Positions 29,355 to 37,788 are shown, counted from the first letter of the stretch. The stretch: 64,000 nucleotides of DNA from Erwinia sp. (GCA_964016415.1 OZ024666.1:1097310-1161309), one strand, 5' to 3'. Made by a program: numbers and translations. Notes: generated by a model not told the origin, from the letters alone.

Positions 29355-29418
29355 CAAGAACACCTTGATTTCATCACTGTAAAAGTATCTTGATTAAATA
29401 ATTATTTTCTTGTAATTT
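29355..29418 (+). promoter_or_regulatory. Rightward early promoter (pR-like) and operators
   Basis: CAAG-AACAC-CTTG (29355-29367) is a perfect dyad; a half-matching copy lies at 29380-29392. The promoter TTGATT (29390-29395), 17-base spacer, TG-TAATTT (29413-29418) reads into the Cro-like gene. The matching layout at the leftward promoter suggests one repressor controls both. Confidence 0.6.
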
Positions 29419-29446
29419 GATTGGTGTTCACCGAGAGGACTTATCA

Positions 29447-29692
29447 ATGCAAGAACACGCAAAAACAAAAATCAGTGGGCTAGCTACCCAGACACAAATT
29501 GCTAAAAAAATAGGGGTTAAGCCACAAGCAGTTAGCCTGTGGTTTAAAAATGGTGTTCCGCCTTACAAGGTTATTCCTTTCTGCGAGGCTTTGGCGTGGG
29601 ATGTTACACCGCACCAAATCGACCCTGAACTTTACCCAAATCCAACTGATGGCCTACCACCAGATCATCAGAGTACACCAGCAGGAGCATAA
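29447..29692 (+). CDS. Cro-like / YdaS-family helix-turn-helix regulator
   Basis: 81 residues from MQEHAKTKISGL with GAGAGGAC upstream. The HTH reads TQTQIAKKIGVKPQAVSLWFKNGVPP, and the tail ITPHQ-type segment (WDVTPHQIDPELYPNP) is typical of Cro/YdaS proteins. First gene of the rightward operon opposite the repressor, so a Cro role is likely. Confidence 0.85.
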   Translation: MQEHAKTKISGLATQTQIAKKIGVKPQAVSLWFKNGVPPYKVIPFCEALAWDVTPHQIDPELYPNPTDGLPPDHQSTPAGA

Positions 29693-29702
29693 AAACTGAC
29701 TT

Positions 29703-30131
29703 ATGGAAATCAATCATGAAGCCATTTGCATTGAGCTACGCCGTTGGGCCAGTGCAACAAAACGGGAAACGGTAGCGGCTGAGATAACCCAGCGTTATTT
29801 CGATCTCGGCGGTGGGGATTTACCTCTGTATCCGGTAGAAGCCCCTGGAGCAACACACAACAACATGCAGAACATCTTCCGTTGGCTTGATGGCGATAGC
29901 CGGAAGGCGAGGACGAAGATTGATGAGTTGAAGCCCGCGATCCTTAAAGCACTGGAGCACCGCAGGAACGGGACGATCCAATATCAGGTAGCACAGGCGC
30001 AAAAAGAATGCGCTGAGGCGATTAGCGCGGCATTGCTGGAACTACCGGATGTTGATAAGGAAATCAGCGATGCAATTGAGGCATTGCATGTGCTGAGAAA
30101 GAGACCATCTGGCGGCATTTACTGCTGGTGA
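29703..30131 (+). CDS. YdaT-family protein (CII-like position)
   Basis: 142 residues: MEINHEAICIELRRWAS followed by AAEITQRYFDLGG and NNMQNIFRWLDGDSRKAR, the pattern of the prophage YdaT family, once named toxins and now viewed as CII-like regulators. It follows the YdaS/Cro-like gene by 10 bases, the usual ydaS-ydaT order. Regulator of lysogeny establishment inferred; toxicity on overexpression is known for relatives. Confidence 0.78.
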   Translation: MEINHEAICIELRRWASATKRETVAAEITQRYFDLGGGDLPLYPVEAPGATHNNMQNIFRWLDGDSRKARTKIDELKPAILKALEHRRNGTIQYQVAQAQKECAEAISAALLELPDVDKEISDAIEALHVLRKRPSGGIYCW

Positions 30132-30147
30132 CAACGAGGTATGACCA

Positions 30148-30375
30148 ATGGCTAATTTTACGAGAGAACAGGTCGAGACGCAGATCCGCGATCACCTGGT
30201 TCGTGATGGATTCTCTGTCGATATTGCTCGTTCAGCAGCATTTCGCGGGGCAGATCATTATATGAGCAGACCCAACGCAACAATAGCAAGCTGTATTGCT
30301 ATCGCTAAAACATATGCCAGACCGCTGAAACGGGTTAAAGGGAAGCAAGGTTGCAACGTCAATTCGCGCAAATAG
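30148..30375 (+). CDS. Small phage protein, function unknown
   Basis: 75 residues, MANFTREQVETQIRDHLV..., helical and basic at the C terminus. It starts with the full cassette CGAGGTATGACCA-ATG-G, the closest match (17 of 17 bases) to the putative antisense RNA at 27485-27501. Its stop codon overlaps the first GTAACGC dyad. Confidence 0.68.
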   Translation: MANFTREQVETQIRDHLVRDGFSVDIARSAAFRGADHYMSRPNATIASCIAIAKTYARPLKRVKGKQGCNVNSRK

Positions 30376-30837
30376 TAACGCTGTTAGCGTTACAGAATTA
30401 AAACACTGAGGCTTCTATGGCGTCCAGTTGGATAAAAATTGAGGTGATAACTCCGGATAAACCCGAGGTGTACCAACTTGCCGAATTGTTGGACATAGAT
30501 CCAGATGCTGCATTGGGCAAACTGGTGCGCCTTTGGGCATGGGCTGATCAACAAACAATTGATGGTAACGCAAAGAGTAACGCAGCAAGCGTTACCAAAA
30601 ATGCCGTTGACCGGATCACATTTGTGCGTGGGTTTGCTGATGCGCTAATTCGAGTTGGATGGTTGGCGGTTGAGGGTGATACGTTAATTTTCCCTAAATT
30701 TGAACGGCATAATGGTAATTCCTCGAAAAAACGAGCACTTACAAATGACCGTGTTACAAAAATGCGCGAAATGAAACGCAATGAAAACGCAAACAGTAAC
30801 GCTCTTGGCGTTACAGGAGGAGATCAAAAAGCGTTAC
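30375..30837 (+). repeat. GTAACGC dyad repeats, probable replication-origin iterons
   Basis: GTAACGC-N5-GCGTTAC occurs perfectly three times: 30375-30393, 30577-30595 and 30796-30814, with single copies at 30565-30571 and 30831-30837. The first lies just before the replication-initiator gene and the others inside its coding sequence, like the iterons of lambda ori inside gene O. Five exact heptamers with identical dyad spacing are unlikely by chance. Origin and initiator-binding roles are inferred. Confidence 0.7.
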
Positions 30838-31214
30838 CAGAGGAAGAGGAAGAGATAGATATAAAAGATCCCCCCTTAAATCCCCCCAAGGGGAAAATAG
30901 CCACGAAGAAATTTAATCCGCTGGAAATTGATTTACCGGACTGGCTATTCCCTGAGCTATGGGCTGAATGGGTCGAGTTTCGCAGGGCATTGCGTAAGCC
31001 GATTAAGACATCCCAGGGAGCGAACGGGGCCATTCGTGAGCTTGATAAATTCAGGGGACAAGGTATTTCGCCTGAGGTGGTCATTCGGCATAGCATCGCC
31101 AACGAATATCAAGGGTTGTATGCCCCCGGAGGACGGGTCATAGCGAATAGTGGCAGGGATGTTAATAAAATTTCATCGCCAGATGTTTCCATTCCACCTG
31201 GTTTCAGGGGGTAA
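30417..31214 (+). CDS. Phage replication initiator (lambda O-like)
   Basis: 265 residues, MASSWIKIEVITPDKPEVYQ.... The first 110 residues resemble the winged-helix N-terminal domain of phage replication proteins (LAELLDIDPDAALGKLVRLWAWADQ); an acidic, Pro-rich linker follows (PEEEEEIDIKDPP), then a C-terminal helical domain (LFPELWAEWVEFRRAL) likely to contact the helicase loader. The gene contains dyad iterons and is followed three bases later by a DnaC-like gene, the usual O-P layout. Confidence 0.78.
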   Translation: MASSWIKIEVITPDKPEVYQLAELLDIDPDAALGKLVRLWAWADQQTIDGNAKSNAASVTKNAVDRITFVRGFADALIRVGWLAVEGDTLIFPKFERHNGNSSKKRALTNDRVTKMREMKRNENANSNALGVTGGDQKALPEEEEEIDIKDPPLNPPKGKIATKKFNPLEIDLPDWLFPELWAEWVEFRRALRKPIKTSQGANGAIRELDKFRGQGISPEVVIRHSIANEYQGLYAPGGRVIANSGRDVNKISSPDVSIPPGFRG

Positions 31215-31216
31215 CT

Positions 31217-31945
31217 ATGCGCGACATTTCGGCAGTTTTTAAAAGATTGCAGAATATCATCCCGTCAGGCGTAAGCCCCAAATTTACCAGCGCGGAAGAT
31301 CTTATGGCCTGGCACCTTGAGGAAGGGCGAAAGTACAGTGAAAACCTGATGCGCGAAAATCATCGGACACGTATGGAAAAAATTTTCGGTAGATCAGGGA
31401 TCCGCGAGCGTTATCAAAAATGTACGTTCAAAAATTACCATGTTGAGAATGATGGGCAAAGACGGGCGCTTACTCTGGCTAAATCGTGGTTGGCAAATTT
31501 TGGCTCTGGCTGTGTCAGCTTTGTTTTTAGTGGTTCAACAGGTACAGGAAAAAATCATTTATCGGCTGCTATCGGGAATGCACTACTGGAGCAGGAAAAA
31601 ACAGTATTAATTATAACGGTGGCGGATCTCATGCTTGAGGTTCGAGCTGGTTATAAAGGTGGTAAGAGTGAAGATGAATTATTAACTGAACTATGCCGCG
31701 TTGATTTACTGGTACTTGATGAAGTTGGGGTGCAGCGTGACACAAAAAATGAATTTGTCATTTTGCATCAAATTATTGACCGGCGCACCGCCATGATGAA
31801 ACCAGTAGGTGTTCTCACCAATCTTAACCATGCTGATTTATCCGGGGTGCTTGGCCCTCGCGTAATGGATCGCCTGATGATGGATGGTGGTGTTTGGCTA
31901 AATTTTAATTGGGAGAGTTATCGAAGTCGTCTGAAGAGTAAATAA
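31217..31945 (+). CDS. DnaC-like helicase loader (AAA+)
   Basis: 242 residues. Walker A GSTGTGKNHLSAA keeps the unusual Asn after Lys found in DnaC; Walker B LLVLDEVG, sensor TNLNHADL and arginine finger GPRVMDRL are present. It loads the host DnaB helicase at the phage origin (family role). It fills the lambda P position. Confidence 0.92.
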   Translation: MRDISAVFKRLQNIIPSGVSPKFTSAEDLMAWHLEEGRKYSENLMRENHRTRMEKIFGRSGIRERYQKCTFKNYHVENDGQRRALTLAKSWLANFGSGCVSFVFSGSTGTGKNHLSAAIGNALLEQEKTVLIITVADLMLEVRAGYKGGKSEDELLTELCRVDLLVLDEVGVQRDTKNEFVILHQIIDRRTAMMKPVGVLTNLNHADLSGVLGPRVMDRLMMDGGVWLNFNWESYRSRLKSK

Positions 31946-31981
31946 TGTTTTTTAATTAAATAATTATGCGAGGAATGACCA

Positions 31982-32401
31982 ATGTCTTTAAACGTTAAAT
32001 CAAACACGATGAATATTAATCGTGAGGTCTTTTGTGATTACTGCGGTGAATATGCCCGGCTGGTAACTGGTCGGAAAATATATCCACAGCGTAGAGATCT
32101 TGCTGACAAGTTTTTTTGGGAATGTGAGCCGTGCCGTGCACATGTTGGCTGTCACCGGGATAGTGATGCGCTTCCACTGGGACGCCTTGCTAACGCGGAA
32201 TTACGAGCAGCAAAACGAATTGCACATGCAGCGTTTGATCCGCTGTGGAAAGAGTTTGGCATGAGGCGCGGGGATGCCTATTCGTGGCTGGCTGAACAAC
32301 TTGGTATCCCCGTAGCAAAGTGCCACATCGGTATGTTTGACGTAGATCAATGCCGTCAAGTGCAGAAGGTAGCGACTGACTATAAAAATTCACTGTTGTA
32401 A
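31982..32401 (+). CDS. DUF3268 zinc-finger protein
   Basis: 139 residues. CDYCGEY near residue 18 and CEPCRAHVGCH near residue 48 form a zinc ribbon; ANAELRAAKRIAHAAFDPLWK is characteristic of DUF3268. The second part (YSWLAEQLGIPVAKCHIGMFD) is a helical domain. Found in phage replication regions; function unknown. Start cassette CGAGGAATGACCA-ATG. Confidence 0.85.
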   Translation: MSLNVKSNTMNINREVFCDYCGEYARLVTGRKIYPQRRDLADKFFWECEPCRAHVGCHRDSDALPLGRLANAELRAAKRIAHAAFDPLWKEFGMRRGDAYSWLAEQLGIPVAKCHIGMFDVDQCRQVQKVATDYKNSLL

Positions 32402-32415
32402 TCGAGGTATGACCA

Positions 32416-32841
32416 ATGTCTTTAGAAATTAATACATTAATCAAAGAGCGTCGTCACGTTAGCGATGATGGCTGCGACTATTGTGCAACGTTTATCGATA
32501 ACTGGAATGCAGCTGCGCGGGCGCGGTCAGGGGCCTGTTATCAACCACCAGTTAAACCGCCTGTGGTTTGCAGCCCGAAAACAGAAACGGGTGCTGTTGT
32601 GAAAATAGGCAACCGCAATGTCTACGGTCGCAAGGTTATTACGGGTGTTTACCAGCTTCACCATTCTGGCCGGTCAGCAGTCCAAATTGCTCACATGTTG
32701 AAAATGCCGGTTTACAGGGTTGAGCACTTACTCAAACGAGGAACCAGTGTGCGCCGCGAGATTTTCCGGCAGGTTTCGACCCAACCACTCCCGACCGAGG
32801 CTGAAATTATGCGTTGCCTCGCCGCAGAATCTAAGGCGTGA
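32416..32841 (+). CDS. Phage protein with C-terminal helix-turn-helix-like region
   Basis: 141 residues. CDYC near the N terminus may bind metal with other Cys residues. The C-terminal part (GVYQLHHSGRSAVQIAHMLKMPVYRVEHLLKRG) looks like a helix-turn-helix of the resolvase/sigma type. No family assigned. It starts with CGAGGTATGACCA-ATG and ends eight bases before the next gene. Confidence 0.65.
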   Translation: MSLEINTLIKERRHVSDDGCDYCATFIDNWNAAARARSGACYQPPVKPPVVCSPKTETGAVVKIGNRNVYGRKVITGVYQLHHSGRSAVQIAHMLKMPVYRVEHLLKRGTSVRREIFRQVSTQPLPTEAEIMRCLAAESKA

Positions 32842-32848
32842 GGTAAGT

Positions 32849-34450
32849 ATGAGTAATTTAATTTTAGGTGATGATTTTTTTGCCCCTGCACCTTCCGATC
32901 TGTTTGATAATTTAATTGGCCGATATAAATCTACCAGGGTAAAAATAGAAAGTCTTGCTGGTGTGCTTAACGGCTCAGACGGTTCAGAAGTGCTCCCTTA
33001 TTTCTTGCTCGGTAATCAGGGTAGCAATGAACGTTATATCAGACCTGTAGCAGATATATTTAAACTCGAAGGGGCTATTGCTAATTTAAACGCTTCTTAC
33101 TGGCAGCAGGCATTATCTCTTACTGATGTTTACGAATATATGCCGCAAAAGCGACGGGATGAGTGGAACGATCAGATACGTGAAATGAAAACGCCGGAAT
33201 TTGAAGAAGAAACCGTTCGACCGACAATCATGTCACTGCTTAATTCCCGACAGAAATTCTTTAGTGAGCGCATTGACGGTATTTTCAGAGCCTTATCCGG
33301 GGAGCACGTAACCAACCGCCCGGAGGGTTTTAGTAAGAGAATGATCCTCTACGTCATAGGTAATTTTGGCCTGACGCACAGTAATGTAGGGTATCTGAAC
33401 GATCTGCGTACGGTAATAGCTAAATTTATGGGACGTGACCAACCGGGCTATTCAAGCACTGACCCGATAATTAAAGCCGCTTACAGGAAAACAGGGCAAT
33501 GGCTAACGATTGACGGCGGCGCTTTGCGTATTCGTTGTTACCTCAAAGGCACTGCTCATCTTGAGGTGCATCCTGATATGGCGTGGCGTCTTAATTGTGT
33601 GCTTGCCAGCCTGTACCCGGCTGCTATCCCCGCTGAATTTCGCCAGAAACCAAAAAAGCGATTAAAAGAGTTCACGTTGATGGAGCGCCCGTTACCGTTC
33701 GCCGTTATCAACATACTCGTAGGAATGAAAAAAGAGCGTATTGCATGGATGGATAGCTCTGGCCAACGGCGTGAAGGTGTTACCGATAATCCGCATAGCA
33801 GGTGTCTGGATTATTCCCACCGTGATAATGCCGTTCAGAGCGAAGTTGAAAAGGTGCTGGCATTTATAGGTGGTGTCAAAATGTCGAAGAATGGACACTT
33901 CTGGTTCGAATTCGACTACGACCCCGATGATGTTATTTCCGAGATTGTCGCTTCTGGTTGTATTCCTGAGCATAAATCACACCAGTTTTACCCAACACCC
34001 GATCATCTGGCGCAGCGTTGCATAGATTTGGCAGGGATAGAACCTCACCACTCTTGCCTGGAACCGAGCGCCGGGCATGGTGCTATTGCTGATCTCCTTA
34101 CCGAGGGGAAAACAACGTGCGTAGAAATATCCCCCCTGAATTGCAAGGTGCTGGAAAGCAAAGGGCACCGGGTATTTAACGCTGATTTTCTTAAATGGTC
34201 GGAGCAGGGTGGTTGTTTTGATCGGATAGTGATGAACCCTCCGTTCAGCGAAGGGCGGGCATTGGCGCATCTGAACGCGGCAGCATCGCTAACCAAAACC
34301 GGTAGTAGGCTGGTGGCGATCCTGCCTCCGAGCATGAAAAGTAAGGATCTGTTGCCCGGATGGAGCATTGACTGGTCGGAAATCATCACCAATGAGTTCG
34401 CCAATACCAGCGTTTCAGTAGTGATTTTGACGGCAGAAAGAGAGGTATGA
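32849..34450 (+). CDS. DUF4942 / SAM-dependent DNA methyltransferase
   Basis: 533 residues from MSNLILGDDFFAP, start chosen by GTGAGGTAAGT; the longer frame overlaps the previous gene. N-terminal about 380 residues correspond to DUF4942; the C-terminal 150 form a class I methyltransferase with PTPDHLAQRC, LEPSAGHGAI (motif I) and the N6-adenine motif NPPF in DRIVMNPPFSEGR. Its TGA stop is contained in the next gene's start cassette. Likely modifies phage DNA against host restriction or for regulation (inference). Confidence 0.85.
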   Translation: MSNLILGDDFFAPAPSDLFDNLIGRYKSTRVKIESLAGVLNGSDGSEVLPYFLLGNQGSNERYIRPVADIFKLEGAIANLNASYWQQALSLTDVYEYMPQKRRDEWNDQIREMKTPEFEEETVRPTIMSLLNSRQKFFSERIDGIFRALSGEHVTNRPEGFSKRMILYVIGNFGLTHSNVGYLNDLRTVIAKFMGRDQPGYSSTDPIIKAAYRKTGQWLTIDGGALRIRCYLKGTAHLEVHPDMAWRLNCVLASLYPAAIPAEFRQKPKKRLKEFTLMERPLPFAVINILVGMKKERIAWMDSSGQRREGVTDNPHSRCLDYSHRDNAVQSEVEKVLAFIGGVKMSKNGHFWFEFDYDPDDVISEIVASGCIPEHKSHQFYPTPDHLAQRCIDLAGIEPHHSCLEPSAGHGAIADLLTEGKTTCVEISPLNCKVLESKGHRVFNADFLKWSEQGGCFDRIVMNPPFSEGRALAHLNAAASLTKTGSRLVAILPPSMKSKDLLPGWSIDWSEIITNEFANTSVSVVILTAEREV

Positions 34451-34454
34451 CCAG

Positions 34455-34814
34455 ATGAACACATATTTTATCGACGGCCTACGCGAAACCGAAGGAGACG
34501 GCATCTTTAGCGTTGACGACGACGAGGCCGAATTCTGGACGGTGTACCGCCGCGACCACGATGGTTGCGGCATGGCGATGTTCGACCTGATCTTCAAGGA
34601 GGAAGCCGAGAAGTTGGTTCAAGTGTTGGAAGAACGCGATGCGCTGCTGGCAGCACAGCAGCGATTATTACAGCCAGTGGATGAATTGGTTATGCAAATA
34701 CGCCGATTAGTCCAAGCCTTAAAAAAGGCCAACCCAGACTGTAAGTTACCGCAACAGGTCACTGACTACATGAGGCGCAAAGGTTTTTTCAAAGTCACTG
34801 ATGCGCTTAGGTGA
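34455..34814 (+). CDS. Phage protein with central coiled coil
   Basis: 119 residues. An acidic N terminus (FIDGLRETEGDGIFSVDDDE) precedes a long helix (residues 50-95, EEAEKLVQVLEERDALLAAQQ). Similar to small Ea-type early proteins of lambdoid phages in layout, but no family is assigned. It starts with AGAGGTATGACCAG-ATG. Confidence 0.65.
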   Translation: MNTYFIDGLRETEGDGIFSVDDDEAEFWTVYRRDHDGCGMAMFDLIFKEEAEKLVQVLEERDALLAAQQRLLQPVDELVMQIRRLVQALKKANPDCKLPQQVTDYMRRKGFFKVTDALR

Positions 34815-34970
34815 CCACCGTTGACGGTGATCCAAACTACTTATCTTATTCTGAAAAACCTTTTTGCGGCAAAGGATTATCTCGTTAACAATGAGGTAGC
34901 GCGCAGGCATGGAAGCCAAAACAAGGATCGGCCCCCGCAAGGGGAGATTCAACCGCAAGAGGTTGCTATT

Positions 34971-35159
34971 ATGGATAAATATTTGTATGAGTTGCCGATA
35001 AAGTTATCAGCAAAAGGTTGTACGTTGGTTTACACCGATAACGGGGTGGTAACCGCTGCTGTGGTGAAACGTCCCGATCAGTATGTGGCAACGGTTGATG
35101 AGTTTTTTGAACTGGCTAAAGCAGCATGTTTTCCCGTAGATCCACCAGCAGAAGAGTAG
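34971..35159 (+). CDS. Small phage protein, function unknown
   Basis: 62 residues from MDKYLYELPIKLSAKGCTLVY, with AAGAGG at good spacing. The frame is open upstream to 34821 but without a convincing ribosome-binding site, so I use the internal start. Beta-rich with an acidic C terminus. In the upstream gap a 30-codon frame starting MEAKTRIGPRKG has GAGG but is doubtful. Confidence 0.55.
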   Translation: MDKYLYELPIKLSAKGCTLVYTDNGVVTAAVVKRPDQYVATVDEFFELAKAACFPVDPPAEE

Positions 35160-35254
35160 AGCACCACCCGTAATAGCGCTATACTATGTTCGCCAGCCTG
35201 AACAACTGGCAACCCTGAATCAGCACTGTTGTGCCATCAACCCGAGAGGCGAAG

Positions 35255-35848
35255 ATGGCACAGTTAGCATTTATCAAATCAAGCAACACAACACTGATAC
35301 CGGCATCGCCCGATACCGGCGATTTTTTGCATCATAAAATCAAGATCGGCGCGGTGTTACACGCAGACTTTAAAAAAGTACGCAACCCCAAATTTCACCG
35401 TCTTTACTTTTCACTTCTCAATCTTGGCTTCGAATACTGGACACCGACTGGCGGCACAATTTCCCCCGACGAGAAAAGCCTGATCCGTGGTTATTCGAGA
35501 TACCTGATCAATCTGGTAGCACACGATAGCATCATTCTTGAATGCGAAACTGATTATCTAAAATCAGTTATGGAGCAGCGGGCTGATCGCGTGACCCTGC
35601 TTAAATCGTTTGATGCCTTTCGACGCTGGACGACAATTCAGGCAGGTTACTTCCAACTTTTGCAAATGCCTGATGGCGCAATCATCAAGGAACCCAAGTC
35701 GATCTCGTTTGCGAATATGGATGATACGGAATTCGCTGAACTCTACAAAGCCACGCTAAACGTGCTCTGGCATTTCATCCTCAATAAAACATTCAGCACT
35801 CCGGCTGCGGCGGAGAATGCCGCCAGCCAGTTGTTGAGTTATACGTGA
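35255..35848 (+). CDS. DUF1367 family protein
   Basis: 197 residues from MAQLAFIKSSNTTLIPASP, a start typical of DUF1367, with GAGAGGCGAAG upstream. FKKVRNPKFHRLYFSLLNLGFEYWTPTGG is the family core. It lies among the nin-region-like genes before Q, as in lambdoid phages. Molecular function unknown. Confidence 0.88.
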   Translation: MAQLAFIKSSNTTLIPASPDTGDFLHHKIKIGAVLHADFKKVRNPKFHRLYFSLLNLGFEYWTPTGGTISPDEKSLIRGYSRYLINLVAHDSIILECETDYLKSVMEQRADRVTLLKSFDAFRRWTTIQAGYFQLLQMPDGAIIKEPKSISFANMDDTEFAELYKATLNVLWHFILNKTFSTPAAAENAASQLLSYT

Positions 35849-35856
35849 GGTGGGCT

Positions 35857-36417
35857 ATGGCTGATTTTGGTGGAAGTAACACTCCGGTTGATATTAAGGA
35901 TTTGTGGCGGACTCCGGCTGAATTATTTGCTGCCATCGATGGAGAATTCAACTTTGTCGGAGATGTTGCAGCCAGTGATGATAATCATCTTCATAAACGT
36001 TACCTGACCAGTGAGGACGATGCTCTATCACTGGAATGGGGTGAACTATTTCCGGCAGGATATGTTTTCTGCAACCCTCCCTATAGCGACATTACACCGT
36101 GGGTACAAAAGGCCCAGGAAGCCGTAAAAAGTGCCATTGGCGTAGTGATGCTGGTTCCGGCTGATACCTCAGTAGGTTGGTTCCGCATAGCATTAACCGA
36201 TGTCAGCGAGATCCGGTTTATTACCGGGGGCAGAATTTCTTTTGTCCGCGCTGATACCTGTCAGGTGGTCAATGGCAATAACAAAGGATCGATGCTGCTT
36301 GTGTGGCATCCAGCGCGGTGTGTTGCTGCAATCACAAAATATATTGATCGTGACGAGTTAATGCAGCGTGGAAGGGGCTTCATCGAACAGAAAGAACTGT
36401 GTGGGGTGGCAGTATGA
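35857..36417 (+). CDS. dam: Phage N-6-adenine methyltransferase (Dam type)
   Basis: 186 residues. DLWRTPAELFAAIDGEFNF and AGYVFCNPPYSDITPWVQKA define the phage Dam family, with NPPY the catalytic motif; the SAM pocket includes DVAASDDN. Start MADFGG with GAGGTGGGCT ribosome-binding site. Probably methylates adenine in phage and host DNA. Second of three methyltransferases in the prophage. Confidence 0.92.
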   Translation: MADFGGSNTPVDIKDLWRTPAELFAAIDGEFNFVGDVAASDDNHLHKRYLTSEDDALSLEWGELFPAGYVFCNPPYSDITPWVQKAQEAVKSAIGVVMLVPADTSVGWFRIALTDVSEIRFITGGRISFVRADTCQVVNGNNKGSMLLVWHPARCVAAITKYIDRDELMQRGRGFIEQKELCGVAV

Positions 36418-36797
36418 AAAACGAACCCTGCATTTTCTGCGGTGCACCGTCCACGTTACTTTGCGACGGACATCTCGGTTATCCCCCGCATAAATCAGAA
36501 CCGGAGTTGATCTCCCCCTTTGAACCCTATACCTGCGATGCTCCGGTGTGTTCTGGCTGTGCCACAAACGCCGGGCGTTACCACATCTGTATACGTGGTC
36601 ATAAACGCGGTTGCATCCACGACACGACTGATTATTGCCCTGCATGTGCCGTGTTACCGCGTACCAACCGCCGCATTATTCACACGCCAGAGCAGGCTGG
36701 CACAATCCGTGCCGCTCATTGGCTGAGTGCCCCGACTGAGTACCAGAAACGCCAGCGAATTATCCAGGGGGGAGGTCAGCAATGTCTCGAACTGTGA
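36414..36797 (+). CDS. Cysteine-rich (zinc-binding) phage protein
   Basis: 127 residues from MKNEPCIFCGAPSTLLCDGH. CIFC, CSGC, CIHDTTDYCPAC pairs suggest at least two zinc sites. The start overlaps the dam stop (ATGA) and the end overlaps the next gene by 16 bases. No family assigned; possible nucleic-acid-binding accessory in the nin-like region. Confidence 0.72.
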   Translation: MKNEPCIFCGAPSTLLCDGHLGYPPHKSEPELISPFEPYTCDAPVCSGCATNAGRYHICIRGHKRGCIHDTTDYCPACAVLPRTNRRIIHTPEQAGTIRAAHWLSAPTEYQKRQRIIQGGGQQCLEL

Positions 36798-37075
36798 ATT
36801 TTCGGAAGGAAGCCCGTGGGCGTGAATGCCAGATTCGGATCCCTGGGGTCTGTAATGGCAACCCGGAAACCGTAGTGCTAACCCATTTCAGACTTGCGGG
36901 GACGTGCGGTACCGGGATCAAGCCGCCAGATATACAGGCTGCATGGGGCTGTAGCGGGTGCCATGACGAATGTGATCGCCGCACACACTATATCGATAAC
37001 GAAGCTGCTCGTCTGTTTCATGCCGAGGGCGTGATGCGTACGCAATATATTCTCATTGCTGAGGGAAAACTATGA
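36782..37075 (+). CDS. DUF1364 family protein (HNH-like)
   Basis: 97 residues. RECQIRIPGVCNGNPETVVLTHFR and CSGCHDECDRRTHYID are the DUF1364 hallmarks; paired Cys and the downstream His resemble a degenerate HNH nuclease. It lies directly upstream of Q, overlapping it by four bases, as in lambdoid phages. Nuclease activity is inferred only. Confidence 0.87.
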   Translation: MSRTVNFRKEARGRECQIRIPGVCNGNPETVVLTHFRLAGTCGTGIKPPDIQAAWGCSGCHDECDRRTHYIDNEAARLFHAEGVMRTQYILIAEGKL

Positions 37076-37722
37076 GGCTCAAATATGCACTGACAATCGC
37101 GGATCCCAAATCAGCCCAAATTGTGGCATATCAGGTCCGATCAACCGGCAACAGCCATTTATCCAAAGTTGATGTGATGACGGCACTGGGTATGACTCAG
37201 GCAAGGCACCGGGGAGGGCTATGTTTGCTGTACGCAAAATATACGAAAGATGCTGATGCCGGTCGCACCGCATTGATCGAACTGACCAAATACGCCCGGA
37301 CTCAGGCACGGAAGTATGTTGGAAAAATTCCCGGCAGGCGTGGCGCTATTGCGATTCGCACACTAGCTATGTTGGCGCTGGAAGAATACTGTCGAACCGC
37401 CGATACTCCTGGTGCCAAGTGTCGCTGTGGTGGCAGTGGTGAAGTTTGTGACCGGAAAGAAACTGATCGCACGGGAAGATTGGTTATTATCCCCTGTAAG
37501 AAATGCCACGGTACCGGATTAAGGCCAATATCCCAAACACGGGCGCACCACGCTATCGTAGCGCTGATTCCCGGCGTATCCAGGGCAACCTGGTACAGAG
37601 TATGGTCGCGCTTTTACGAAGCGTTACTGGCGTGGTGCTATTCGCAGGAATCAATCGCAGAATCGGAGTATCAGCACATCACCGGGATGTCTGAATTGAA
37701 TAAAGAAATCATTGCAAAGTGA
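37072..37722 (+). CDS. Q: Late antiterminator Q (phage 82 type)
   Basis: 216 residues. Helical N terminus, then a zinc finger of DnaJ-like repeats (CRCGGSGEVC ... CKKCHGTG, residues about 122-150), then a helix-turn-helix-like region (IPGVSRATWYRVWSRFYEALLAW). It binds near the late promoter and lets RNA polymerase read through the terminators just downstream. The late promoter and three tandem terminators follow within 180 bases. Confidence 0.9.
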   Translation: MRLKYALTIADPKSAQIVAYQVRSTGNSHLSKVDVMTALGMTQARHRGGLCLLYAKYTKDADAGRTALIELTKYARTQARKYVGKIPGRRGAIAIRTLAMLALEEYCRTADTPGAKCRCGGSGEVCDRKETDRTGRLVIIPCKKCHGTGLRPISQTRAHHAIVALIPGVSRATWYRVWSRFYEALLAWCYSQESIAESEYQHITGMSELNKEIIAK

Positions 37723-37738
37723 GACAATTTGCCCTAAA

Positions 37739-37766
37739 TTGACACCCATAGTGGGAGATTAATACT
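37739..37766 (+). promoter_or_regulatory. Late promoter (pR'-like) after Q
   Basis: TTGACA (37739-37744) and a -10 element read as TAATAC or AATACT (37760-37766) with 15-16 bases between. It directly follows Q and precedes the tandem terminators, as in Q-dependent late transcription. Confidence 0.7.
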
Positions 37767-37788
37767 CTCAACACTGCATACATTCTAG

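Noticed and set aside
34821-34970. Upstream extension of the 62-residue gene
   Set aside because: Starts at TTG without a ribosome-binding site, while the internal ATG at 34971 has AAGAGG at proper distance.
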